This document shows, piece after piece, positions 11,059 through 22,436 of a stretch of DNA of 64,000 nt. The stretch lies in assembly GCF_000005505.3 (NCBI RefSeq), contig NC_016135.3, positions 24,398,613 through 24,462,612 on the forward strand, given 5' to 3'. Position 1 is the stretch's first letter, and each line of letters starts with the position of its first letter. The notes below the pieces were generated by a model. It was given only the letters and a program-made list of their open reading frames with translations, ran no database searches and was not told the origin of the DNA. The DNA is from Brachypodium distachyon. Taxonomy: Eukaryota; Streptophyta; Magnoliopsida; Poales; Poaceae. Both the position numbers and the translations under genes were made by a program.

Positions 11059-14000
11059 ATGCCACTCCCCTACATGGCCGTCGACGTCGACGAGAGCGAC
11101 TGCCGCGTGTACACCGGCCCCGAGGAGTATCCGTGCGTGCGGCGGTACCGGCACCGGCGCCTCGTCGCTTTCCTCCTACTCAACGGCTTCCGGAACACCT
11201 TCACTTCGTACGTACAGGCCGTGGGCCCCCGGCCGGCCGGCGCTCCACTCGTTCCGTTTCGCTTGATCCTGCACCGCATTTCTTTACTGAATGAATCATC
11301 GTTTCTTCCTTTGAAATCTGTTATTACTGGGTTGCAGGCTGATCCAGGAGACGGACGTCTTCATGAGCGTGATGCATCTGCAGCTGCTCGTGGAGCAGGG
11401 CCTGTGGGGCGACGCGCTCGGCTACCTCCTGCGCTTCCTCCAGCCCACCACCTGCCGCCAGAGCCAGGAGGCCCTGCTCCTCCTCCACTTCGTCCACATG
11501 CACCAGAACCTGGCCAACATCGACGCCGGCAACAAGGACGACAGCGCGGTCCGACAATTCACCGAGAGGTACAAGCACTACGCCAGCCACGCCAGCACCG
11601 TCTGCCACGGCGCCGTCAGGATCCATTCCATCGTCCTCTCCATACTCCACTCGGAGGAACTCAGGTACTAAAACCGCACAGCCTTTGCATTCTAAAAGAA
11701 AAGAAAAATTCGTGACACACACCTGTGATGTATATGTTCATTGAGCAGATTGTTAGTAACAGTTAGTAGTGCTTAATTAACTCCTTTATTCCGATTGTTT
11801 ATGCTTTTTTCGGTTTTCTATTTTTATTGCAACCTCGATTTGCCTAATTTCATCGAGTAAACCAGAGATCTGATGTACATAAAAAGAAAGGATGTTGTTC
11901 TTGAGCCTCCCTCAACTCAAACTTGTACTATTTCATATGTTTAGGGCGTCCTTGGACTGGAAACTCGTCAGGTGCAAGGCAGCGGTTATTGTCGACGAGT
12001 TGGCTTACAAGGTTCCAGAGCTGAAACATCTGGTTCTAATGCCCGCTGGGCGATTGATCCCACAATATGTCCTTCCGCTTGGGTTTGGGTATGCTGTTAG
12101 CTAATTAATTCCTCCCCCAACATCAAACCTGATTCCATCACAGTTTAGTAGTGTGTTCATGCTTGGTTCTTAATTTTAGTCGATGTGTACAGTTTGTTGC
12201 CAAATTCAGAAGTACTAATTTTGTGTCAATTTGGTGCATGTGGTTCAGCCTTGCTAGTTTCCGCCCGAGGCGTCGTGTGAAGAAACAACAATGGCGATCA
12301 GCATCTGCTCTTGCCAAGCACTACCGTGAGTACAAGTTGAGGTATGTATATGCAGCGTAATCTTTTTACATTCTTCAGACTAGGCTAGTTAAAACACTCC
12401 TAAATCACAATTTATAATGTTCCATTCTTTTTCATTTTGCAGGATGCCCTCTTCAAGTCACCAGGAGTTACACCATGGTATAATATGATATCTCTTTAAG
12501 AACTTGTTATTACTACTAAGCAGTCCAGCAAACAATTTTTTTTTTACTTTCAACTGTACGAGCTGCGCGATTGCAATCCGACAGTATATAGATATATAAT
12601 TTTACAAATTGAGACACCAAACTGCGACCTCCTTTGAGGATCGAACTCTGGTGGGCCGCTTGACCACCCAAGCTATGCTTGGTTCTCCCAGCAAACAAAT
12701 TTGATACATAGTTGTGACAGTTAAGAACCATGTTTTTTCTTCTCCAATGGCAGGACTGTCATCTAAGGCAAGGAGCCGGCTCGCGGATCTTCTTGGTAAA
12801 ACTGACATCCGCTCTGCATATAGTTTCCACTTCATGTGTTAACCGGCTGTGCTCAACTTCGTGTTGATTAGGACTTGTAGCATGAGCACACATTGAAGTC
12901 ATGATGTCATTTGATATTCCATGAACAGTCATTAGTAGGACAGAGTACAGACCCAAACTATTCTTCATGTTCTGTTGTTTGGGAAACAAATTGTGTTATT
13001 TGCATATATTATTAACTGATCGATGGACTCGTGTGATCTTCAGATGAAAGTTTAAAAGCTGGTCGACGTGCAGAGCTCCGTCAACGACATCCCCTCCAAG
13101 TAACTGCGATGGAAAGTAAATTCACACTTACTTTATCCACTAAATCTCTAGTGTGTAATCACTTGTGATTCCATTTAACAAATGGGCTCTTTGCTCGCTA
13201 CATATTTTAGTGAAACCTTTTGGACCGGTGGAATCTGCTTGCTTTTCATTCTGTCATACTTCTGTTGGTTGTTTCATATGCATTTGTTGCGCCGTTTTTT
13301 ATGTGCATGATAATTCATAACTGTACTTACAAACGGCAGCCTCATAGGTCATTCAAGCTTGATATCTTTTCTGTTTGTTACTGGTGCCTGGCAACACGAT
13401 GCAATTCCTGACCACCAAACTCGTTGCAGGTCCTCCATTCAATCAGGCTACGTTTGGTATCTTGACAAGGCCTGCTACAACGTCTGGGATCTCATCAGCG
13501 ATGAATGCAGGTGAATTAGTAGGACACAATCAGTGTTTTACAATCTAGGTTAAACTATCTGCACATTTAATCCCTGAAACTTCAGTATCTAAATGGTTGT
13601 TTAATACTTCAATGTATAAACAGTTTTTGCCATAATATGCATGTTCTACTTCCTGATTTTTTTTCACTGCCCCATTCTCGTGGTTTGCCCCAAGAATGCG
13701 TAGACACGTGTTTGAAAGGTCATAATATTGTGATTAAATTTTTGTACTAAAGATATAACAGTGAAAAATAACAGTCAGGTCTACCTTAAATAGAGAGCTC
13801 TTTTACGGTACCCCGAGATAAATATAGACCGTCTATTTTTCCTAATCTAACATCCAATTTTAACCCGTACTCCAATACAAACCTTGTGGAGTACCACTTC
13901 CTAAACCTGTGGGGTACCTTGACAGCAGGGGCAAAATAGTAATAAACAGTGAGTAGTTTGTATTTGAGAGTTTTATCGCAGGCCGTCGTTCACCCATCCC

Positions 14001-16078
14001 GCCGGTGCTGGAGTTCTCGATCGCCGGATAATCGAGGACCAGCACCAGCAGCCGATGCATTCTTCAAGTTGCAGCCGATGTTTTCAGGAGTGACCCCCTT
14101 CATCCCTACTACGTTCTAGACCCCATGAAAAATTAAGACGCTTGAGATCTTTAACATTCAGATGGATCCTCACGAATTTAAGATGCCGGAGTATCCAATC
14201 TACCGATCCGATCTGCCAATTTTCCCAGACTTGATCTGTTAATACATGATTATGTTTTCAAGATTTGATTCATTAGTATTACCGCTATATGATTATACAT
14301 TGGATGGGGCTAGATCTGGAGAGGCGGCCGGCGGCGTGCTACGGTTGACAAATTTAATGGCAGATTAAGCTGCCGGAGTATGAGATTTCAATCTACCAAA
14401 TTGATCTGCTATTTTCCTAAGACTTGATCCATTAGTACATTTGTAGGTTGACTCTTGATTCATTAGTAGTACCACAATCGATCGAAGTTGACTCTTGATT
14501 CATTAGTAGTACCACAATCAATCGGAGAAGCTAGAGGCGGCAGCGTGCGACGGCCGACGGCCAACCGGAGATAAGAATACAGTGGTTTATACAAAGAGAA
14601 AAAATGTTTAAGTTATCCTTATAAAATGGACGGTTAGACATGTTTAGCACTCCCAACCCTCACATGGAGTACCAGGTACCGTAAAAATCCTCTAAATAGA
14701 AGGGTTGTGCAGACCAGCTTCAAATTTTATTTTCAATGGAAGGCAATTACCAAACAATGGTCCCTCCATATCAGAGGACTTGCGCAGCCTGTGACATGTG
14801 CATGCGCATATTGTTTTGTAGAACTTTTCTTGAAAAATTTTACGGTGCAAGTTTTTTTTGTTTCTATCATTTCTTACAGGTACCCTTTACCTTATATAAC
14901 CGATAATTGTTTAGTGCTTGTGCTAAAACTTATCTCTGAAAATGTTGCAGGTACTGCAGCCTTGCAGACGAGTTCTGCTAAAACTTCCGGGATAGCATCG
15001 GTGACAAATGCAGGTAAATTAGTTGAATACCCACAGTGTTTGCAAAACAAGACATATCTCCGTCTACACAATTTAGACACGAAAAAGTTAGCTCGTAGAG
15101 AATGGCATGGTAATTTATGTGTGATAAAACATATAGTTTTCTGACACAATGCCTGATAAGTCGTAACTTCATTTTCAACGCAGCAGCCTTATGCCGATTG
15201 ATGTTGTTGTTTGCAATTTGATAATATCCCGACATTTCTAATTCTTGAAATTGTTGCAGGTCCCGCAGCCTTGCAGACAAGTCCTGTTGAATATAGGTCT
15301 GCAGGTAAATTAGTTGAATACCTTGCAAACCACGACAAATCTCCATCTACACAATTTAGGCGTGAAAAAGTTTGATGTTCGAGAATCCCATATCTGGCAT
15401 GGTAATTTAGGATTGCATTTTTGCATCCAGGAACTGCATTAAGCTCCCATGTTGCAGTTTTTTAGGAGGTTCTTGTTCTTGTTTACCTTTTACCCTATAT
15501 AGGTCTGCTGAAAATCCTGAGATCTCACGACAAACTGATTGATGGGAGTAAAATAAGTGCAGCATATTATTGTTTTCAACTGTGTGCAAGCCTCGTTTCT
15601 TTGCCTTTGGTCCTTGAAAAAAAAATACTGTTATGAGAATGCTAGGAAGTCATGTATGTTGTCTCTAGGTGGTTCTCCATACAGTGATCCCTAATAGCAT
15701 CCATTAATTATTGGACAGACACAGATTATTTGACTCGAGAAGGAAGTTATACCGAGAGTGCTTGCCAGGGTTCCGTTTCACGAGAGGATCAGAGGAGGGC
15801 ACGAATAGCATTTGTCAAGAAATTTTTGAACACAAAAAGGCAAGCAAGCAGGGTAAGATATAGTACCGTATCACAGACATACTTTCCCAGCATGTAGGAT
15901 TCATGATGGCAAGATATTTTACAATTCTATGCGTTTCTTCTACCAATTGGGTTTTAGGGATCAAAGAGGACCCAACAGGTTGATAGCATTGATGTACTTG
16001 CTTGGTGTGCAGGAGCCATTGGTTGATGTCAAGGTTGAAGCTGGCTGGCCTGCTGGTGCTGGTACCAGCACGGACTAG
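11059..16078 (+). CDS. CTLH-like helical domain protein (grass family, function unknown)
   Basis: Spliced CDS, 12 exons: 11059-11207, 11338-11664, 11945-12088, 12249-12341, 12443-12477, 12754-12795, 13044-13115, 13430-13510, 14951-15013, 15260-15304, 15719-15852, 16013-16078 (416 aa; phase consistent throughout). The N-terminal half has the pattern RRLVAFLLLNGFRNTFTSLI then HLQLLVEQGLWGDALGYLLR, resembling the LisH/CTLH-type helical region of grass proteins whose members are usually annotated as hypothetical. Then come two helical segments (LDWKLVRCKAAVIVDELAY; SALAKHYREYKLR) and a low-complexity Ser/Thr/Ala-rich tail from exons 8-10, ending ...GAGTSTD. Exons 8, 9 and 10 are 81, 63 and 45 nt, all symmetric phase 1, and look like serial duplicates. 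The introns carry a SINE and an 898-bp TIR element. The domain call is tentative; the gene model is better supported than the function. Confidence 0.68.
12536..12687 (-). mobile_element. tRNA-derived SINE with perfect 11-bp target duplication
   Basis: It sits in intron 5 of the CTLH-like gene. Reading the minus strand from 12687, an A-box-like ATAGCTTGGGTGGTCAAGCGG is followed by a B-box-like GAGTTCGATCC, the two halves of a Pol III internal promoter. The element ends in a poly(A) tract, seen as Ts at 12536-12545. CCAGCAAACAA flanks it exactly on both sides (12525-12535 and 12688-12698). At 152 bp it is in the usual size range for plant SINEs. The family is unassigned. Confidence 0.8.
13795..14692. 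mobile_element. 898-bp TIR element with 8-bp target duplication, in an intron
   Basis: Imperfect 18-bp terminal inverted repeats: GAGCTCTTTTACGGTACC at the left and the complement of GAGGATTTTTACGGTACC at the right (three mismatches). They are flanked by TAAATAGA (13787-13794 and 14693-14700). It lies in intron 8 of the CTLH-like gene and has no transposase. Inside are two copies of a roughly 40-bp direct repeat (GTTGACTCTTGATTCATTAG..., from about 14448 and 14487). Superfamily is uncertain: an 8-bp duplication suits hAT, and 9 bp with one mismatch would suit a MULE. Confidence 0.75.
14951..15400 (+). repeat. Duplicated exon plus intron unit in CTLH-like gene
   Basis: Exon 9 (14951-15013) and exon 10 (15260-15304) both begin with a GGT/GGTCC context and share GCAGCCTTGCAGAC. 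The introns after them share GTAAATTAGTTGAATACC and CTACACAATTTAG, then GAAAAAGTT. Exon 8 (13430-13510) with its intron start GTGAATTAG is a more distant third copy. Confidence 0.75.
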
Positions 16079-16268
16079 AGTGCCTGAACGAGTTGCTGGG
16101 CGGGGCGGCATCAACGTTCTATCTTGCGAGACGCAGAGTAGTCGACCGCGCCTGCTGAAAGAAGCACTATCGAAGATGACATGATTTTGTAACAATATTA
16201 TTAGTACTCCTACTACGAGTATTAGGTTACTCCTGGAACATTACGTAGGTTAAGACAAAGTCTAGAAC

Positions 16269-16367
16269 ATCATTGGACTTTTTTTTTTTTACGGACAGAG
16301 GCCTCCCACCAATTTCATTAAAAGAAATCATAGTCTTTACATAAATATTTTTTGGTAATCATTGGAC
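16269..16367 (-). mobile_element. 79-bp 5'-truncated LINE tail with 10-bp target duplication
   Basis: ATCATTGGAC at 16269-16278 and 16358-16367 flanks a 79-bp insert (16279-16357). On the minus strand the insert reads as a LINE 3' end (TTTTAATGAAATTGGTGGGA, then AGGCCTCTGTCCG) closing in eleven A. This is a typical target-primed insertion. Confidence 0.75.
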
Positions 16368-16547
16368 ACCGAAGTGCCGGACGTGAAAGAAGTTTCGTAG
16401 ATGTTATGCGGTTGTGCAACTCGACTTCTGGGTGACTTATGGGGTGACGCTTGTCAGGATTCAGAACTACCAGCAGTAACTGTTAACGCTGCAGTAAACT
16501 GTCAGCTGTACAGTTCTTTTAGGTAAATGAGCGGCACTTTACTAATA

Positions 16548-16586
16548 AATCGAACAAAGTTTGCGCAAAAAAAAATCGAACATAGT
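16548..16586. mobile_element. 13-bp A-tailed micro-insertion with 13-bp target duplication
   Basis: AATCGAACAAAGT (16548-16560) is repeated with one mismatch at 16574-16586. The insert TTGCGCAAAAAAA occupies 16561-16573. Confidence 0.45.
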
Positions 16587-16872
16587 GTTCATTGTTATTG
16601 ATCCGGAACCTCACCAACCGCACAGAGTCTGCGCGCCAAATGTTAAATGTAAAATTCATGCATTATAATTTTCAAACCAAACATCCAAATAATAATTTGC
16701 TAAACTAGATGTTGAAAATGTTGAAAACAGATACTCGCTCCGATCTTAAATTCTTGTCGTGGTTTTAGTTCAAACAATAATTTAGAATCAAAAGGACTAA
16801 AATTTAAGAACAAGAATATAAACAGGCAATATTTTCTTCATGTTGACCAAACCGATTGACAAAAAATATGTA

Positions 16873-16996
16873 ATCCCTCCGTCCAATAAAAGATGTCTCA
16901 ATTTTACCTAAATTTGAATGCATCTATACACTAAGTCATGTTTAGATACATTCAAATTTTGACAAACTTGAGACATCTTTTGTTGGACGGAAGAAG
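16873..16996. mobile_element. Stowaway-like MITE
   Basis: The left end ATCCCTCCGTCCAATAAAAG and the right end CTTTTGTTGGACGGAAGAAG are inverted repeats continuing inward through GATGTCTCAA / TTGAGACATC. TA dinucleotides flank both sides (16871-16872, 16997-16998). Relatives of this element recur at 30593, 48848, 49028 and 52418. Confidence 0.82.
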
Positions 16997-17802
16997 TATG
17001 TAATTTCTTCGCCCTCTCTGCAAATTTGTTCCACTTGGCGTGTAAAATATTCATGCATATCAAATAAAATGTTATTACAATTCATGGAAAATGTTCACGT
17101 AGATCACAAAACAAATGTTATCAAAAACAGAGATGTCCACGTTAAGGAATCATTGGGCTTGCAGATCGGAGGAAATTTAAATGATTTCAACCCTTAGCAT
17201 ATTTTTTCATATGTGTAGCATTTGTTTCGTAAGAATAGAAATACCGGATTCCTAAGGATCGTGTTCAATTATTCCTAAGAATGCTTAGCATTAGGCAAGA
17301 TCTCATGAAAAAATCCAGGAGTATTGAAATGTGCAGTGTACTTTTCCTATTCCTATGATTTTAAAATCTTATTAACCGAATAAGCCCGAAATGTTGATAG
17401 TTCATATTAGTTCTCATTCGCTTCTCTTCTCGGAAACATCAGCAATTTCAGACCAATAATTCAGATGCAGCTCCCTCTGTCGCCTCCGTGCATAAATCTA
17501 ACAAGGATTGTTGGGAATGTTTTGTTCGAAACTATGCTTGTGCAGAATATAGAGAAACTTATAACAGGCTTTATTTAGTAAATTAGCAGGTTATCCTTAC
17601 AAGCAAGATTGTACAAAATCTATATTGTGTGTAATCAAGTCATCAATCCCCGTTGCCTGGTGAAAGAATGCTTCACCATTTTGCGCATCAAGAACTGTGT
17701 TTGTTCCAGTGCTTTATTACCACTTGACAGCAGGTTATTCTGTACACTGCCCAGGCCACCGCCGCCACCACATTATCTCATCAGCATGGTGCTGTATCTT
17801 GC
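16997..17802. other. Spacer between convergent CTLH-like and GABA-transaminase genes
   Basis: AT-rich, no gene recognised. The last 200 bases are probably the 3' UTR of the minus-strand transaminase. A degenerate Stowaway-like palindrome (about 16730-16830, TTAAATTCTTGTCG and its complement) lies just upstream. Confidence 0.45.
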
Positions 17803-20800
17803 TTAATTCTTCTTCAATTTCAGCTCTGCAACTCTCTCCTCCGTGGACTTAAGAGCATCTCCATATATGCTAACAAGCTGAAAAGAATTTCGAGTGAGAC
17901 TGAGACAGTTCATTGATTTCTTTAAGATGTTTTAGCTCATTGATATTTTAACTCATCTTCTAGATCTCTTCATCTCATGTTACTATCAGACCAAAAGGGG
18001 ATGGTGGTGGTGGTGTGCTGTGATTTCTGATCTTACCTCATCAACTTCACCAGCTGTCATTGTCAATGGCGGTGACATCATAATGCTGTCGCCGGCAACC
18101 CTAACCAGCATGCCACGCTTCTGGCACTCCGCTCCAAAGATCGCACCAACACCTGAAAAATGCCATCCAGTATCATACCCTACTTGAAGTGCTTCAGGGA
18201 AACAGTTTTCACTATACTCCTGGTTCCGAGATACATCTGTATATCTCAGAACACGACAATTAGTTCTAAATTTTAAGGTATGATTGATTGTCTTCCAGTA
18301 TAACAACGTTTCAGCTTAAGTCGTTGAAAGCTATGATTTGACATGGTGAAAGATTCTACTGACAAATAAGAGCAAGTAATCTCTGTTGTTACTTACCCCA
18401 TTCAGCAGGGAATGGATCATCTCGTGATTTGTTGTTGGCGAATTCAGTTCCAAGTATCAACCCTACACCACGGATCTGCATAGAGAATCACGCCAGTCAC
18501 ACATTGGACAAGAAAGGAAACTCTGCTGAAACAAATAAAAGGGTACCTCCCCAACAATTGGGCTTCCTGCAAAGGCCTTTGTTCCCTCTTGAAACCGCGG
18601 AGCGATTTGCTTCACATGATCAGGAATATTCCTTTCCCTGATACCATATAGTTGTGAAAGATTCATCATTAACAAGGGCAATAGGAGCAGGGGCACTGTG
18701 TGCCAAGGAAAAATGCAGTATACCGATAGATTTTGAGGGCTTCAATGGCGACAGCACAAGCAACTGGATGTCCGGAGTATGTGAATCCATGGGCAAATGA
18801 TCCTGTAACAATAAACGCAATAGCTCAGCACATATCCTTAAAAAAAGCTTGAGACGCATAATTGCAGATATGAGGGGTTGAGCTCCTGCAATACCATTCA
18901 CTTACCAAGCTTATTGCTCTGGGAATCAATCACCTCTGCTATTTCCGGGCTAACAAGAGTTGCTCCAATGGGCACATAGGCAGATGAAAGAGCCTGTTTT
19001 TATTAAATTAGCATGGCTCAGATGACATCTGATGATTATATTCACTGATATAGTGGTATTAAGAAGTTCACCTTGGCCAAGGTGACTAGGTCTGGCTTGA
19101 TGTTATACATATCAGATCCAAACATGGTTCCCAACCTTCCAAATGCAGTAATGACCTAAAAGGCATTGCCAATTAATAAGAGTTGCATAGAAAAGTTTCT
19201 TGTGTTCTTTTACCATATACTATTTTGCTTTTCTGTTTGACTTCACAAGCGAATGTGAAGTACCTCATCTACTATGAAAAGGATGTCATACTTCTTTACC
19301 ACTGCTTGAACCTGTTAATAGACAAAATGACATAATGAGATAAACAAGTAAGACCGGAATTCAACTCCTCGAGGTGGAAGTTAATTATAAATATAATGTA
19401 GTACCAACTTTGACAGTTAATCAGACAACAATGTTTTCTGTGGAACTACGGCAACAGTGATGGCAGAAAGGAAAAAAAAACTTAGGAGAATGAAGCGGGT
19501 ACTTGTTAAGTTCAGCAAATGTGTGTTCTTAGCTCCACTGCAATTTAACTGTGGGTTTGGATAAAGGTGCAGCTCAAGGTATTTAGATTCACCTTATCAA
19601 AATAGGTCTTTGGAGGAGGAATGACACCACCAGCACCCATCACAGGCTCGGCAATGAACGCAGCAATCTGAAAGGAGAAAAATATATCAGTCAAGCAGTA
19701 TATTCAGGACCTATATAGCATAATATAAGCTTTGTTGACAAGAAGACTTACTGTTTCTGGTCCTTCCTTGAGGATAAGATTCTCTAAATTATTGGCAAGT
19801 CTTGTTGCAAAATCTTCTTCTGTCTCACCTGTCCCCACAAAAAGCATTTCATCAGTAAAATATGCTGGATCGATCATACAACTAAACGTGGAGCAAAGAA
19901 TACCAGGAAGATGGAAGCGCCAGTAGTGAGGGCAGTCTGTGTGCAGAACGAAAGGTGCTGGTAGATCAAACTTCTGGTGAAGGGCAGGCAGACTAAAGAT
20001 GCGGAGGCAGTTAGCAAATTAATCAAGTATCAACAAGAAATGGACTAGTAGATTCTTCAGAGTACTAGGTAGTAGCCTAGCAGGTACTGATAGAAAAAGA
20101 TATCCAAAGACTAAAAATATGTAGGCCAATACTCACCCAGTGAGACTAGCTGATATTAATGTTGATCCGTGATATCTGCAATAAATGCAACATTAGTACG
20201 AATGAAATTCAAAACAACACTGTATTTCACAAAGAACATAAAAATGAGATCCAGGAATATTTAACCGATGATCCATATGGACATCGATGCGAATGTAAAT
20301 TACTTACTAAACAAATATAAGGAAACAGACCGGAGCACACATTTCTCAGTTTGAAAAGCAAAGATTGAGAAATCATGTTGCTTACGCTTTTGATCGTGCA
20401 ATAAACTTTTTCTTGTTAGGCCTCCCCAATGCATTGTTATAATACCATACTAGCTTGACCTGCAAAGGAACGAGTGTAAACATTATAAAAGTGGGTACAG
20501 TGATGTGAAAAGAATAGAAGATGGGAACAAGAAACATTCTACGATCAGCATACAACTCTGAAGAATGTAAGATAAAAAGGTCATGTTTATTTGTTGTATA
20601 AAATCTCATGTCACTTTATCTTACAGAACTGTAGCATAGGAAATGGTCAATACATCCAGCAATAGTACCTGCGAGTCATTTGCTTCCGAACCACTATTTG
20701 TGAAGAATGCCTTTCCCATTTTCCTTGCCGTAAACATGCTAAGAAGATCACCTGCAAGATCCTGAAAGTACCAGCAAGGCTCCATCGTCAGTGTTTGGAA

Positions 20801-22436
20801 TTTAGTAAATGATTTTAACAAACCAATAGTCAATGAAAAATGCAGAAATTCACCAAGGTTGGTTTGGTTGTACGGTTCCAAAAGGAGTGATAGAAGGGTA
20901 ACTTGTTTAATTGCTCGGTTGCAGCTTTCACTAATCGAGGCTCACTACCACCTGAAGAACATTGCGAATAGTTCATGAAAGAGGATTAAAATTAGACTTT
21001 AAACATTACTCCTAGAGCCACAAAAATAAATGGTGATGCAAATATTATCCCAAAGAAAGCAAAATTATGTGGTGGTGCATAAACACGAAATTCAAACTCC
21101 AGAAATTGCAGTTGTACATACCTAAAGCTGTACACCATAGTCCTGCCAGAGAATCTAGATACTTATTCCCATTGGTATCATAAACATATGAACCCTGCAT
21201 ATACAGGTTAACATTATAAGGCAAACATACATATATAGTTCCCTAAATATATTGAGTAACAAACATATTAAGCTTCAATTCCCAAAATTCAGTGCTACAT
21301 TGTAAGACTGAACAGATATAACGCTCGAGTCAAATAGTGAACCTCAGATCTCTCGATAACCAGTGGATGCACATCATTGCTCTGCCATCCAGCTGTGAAT
21401 GGTGCCAACATGCCATGCCCTTTAAACCTGGAAAGATCACATTTCCAAGATCAATGGTAGCATGTAAACATATATAATCCAACTCTGCATACACCCCAGT
21501 AGCGAGTGTATAACAGAGTGTACTATTTGGTAACTGTAGAAGTAAAATAAAATAAATAAAGATAATATACCCATTTTCTTCAGTTGAGTTAGACTGAGGA
21601 GATGGTGCTGAACTGAAATGTCTGATTGATGCATCCGACAAATTATCCACGTGGCCTTGCAAACTTCCAGTACCGGTTACATACTTTAGTAATTTGCTTG
21701 CCTATAAATAAGAATCACGCATGAACTGTGAGCCCAGGACGATGGCAAACGTTGGCAGGTGATGACTGAAGAACAGAAAGCAGCCGAATATTCATGTCGC
21801 TAAAAAAAGAAACTCAAGCTACTGAATGTCCAACACTGAACAGAACAATCACAATTTCTACAGGAAAAAATCAGACACGGTAATGCTTTGGCCCAACAAA
21901 ACAAAAGCGAACCACTTTTCCTTCCGACCACTCTAATAATGATGTTGCAAAAGAGCAGTACTCCTACTCCACTGATCGTACGAAACGAGGAAAGGAAAAA
22001 AGTAACTGAAAAAGTATCAGGCACAGTAAAATTCGTAGTAATCGGGATCATAAGAGTATGAGACAGATTCCGATCAGGAGCGGTATAAACTATGGAACTT
22101 TTCTCCAAACGCGAGACGACCTGTACAAATTCAGGGCGGAAAGCGGATAAATAAAAGACAAAATAAGGATCCCCCTTTGCAGTTCAGAATCTCCTAACAG
22201 TCCCTAGCCCGAATTCGAATAAAAAGGCTACCTAATCACCTATCACTCCATCCGCCAAGCCCGTCCAGCCCAACCCCACGCTTCCTTGTCATGGCCCCTG
22301 CCCCGTGCCGGTGCGGCTCCCGCCTAGCGTGCCGAAGGAAACGGAAGGAGAAGGGGGAGCGATCGAGGAGGGTGGTCGTTACCTGGGACTGGGAGGACGC
22401 ATTGGTCCGGCGCAGGCCGCGCGCGATCATCATCAT
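17803..22436 (-). CDS. Mitochondrial GABA transaminase, pyruvate type (OSL2/POP2-like)
   Basis: Nineteen exons on the minus strand: 22436-22383, 21701-21571, 21427-21343, 21194-21122, 20951-20854, 20761-20669, 20459-20386, 20175-20137, 19992-19904, 19828-19752, 19667-19593, 19311-19264, 19155-19072, 18993-18906, 18802-18724, 18637-18547, 18475-18397, 18152-18037, 17877-17803. Total is 515 codons plus stop, the usual length for plant GABA-T. It is a class III PLP aminotransferase converting 4-aminobutyrate plus pyruvate or glyoxylate to succinate semialdehyde. Visible motifs are [22 protein letters not shown] (Asp311, PLP ring nitrogen) and LVTLAK (Lys340, Schiff base). The N-terminus ([18 protein letters not shown]) is Arg-rich without acids, as in a mitochondrial presequence. 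The start is the first of three consecutive ATGs; an upstream in-frame GTG is not used. From memory it strongly resembles rice OSL2. Confidence 0.92.

Noticed and set aside
12601..12700. A tRNA gene
   Set aside because: Only degenerate A and B boxes are present, without a cloverleaf or anticodon stem. The flanking duplication and A-tail identify a SINE.
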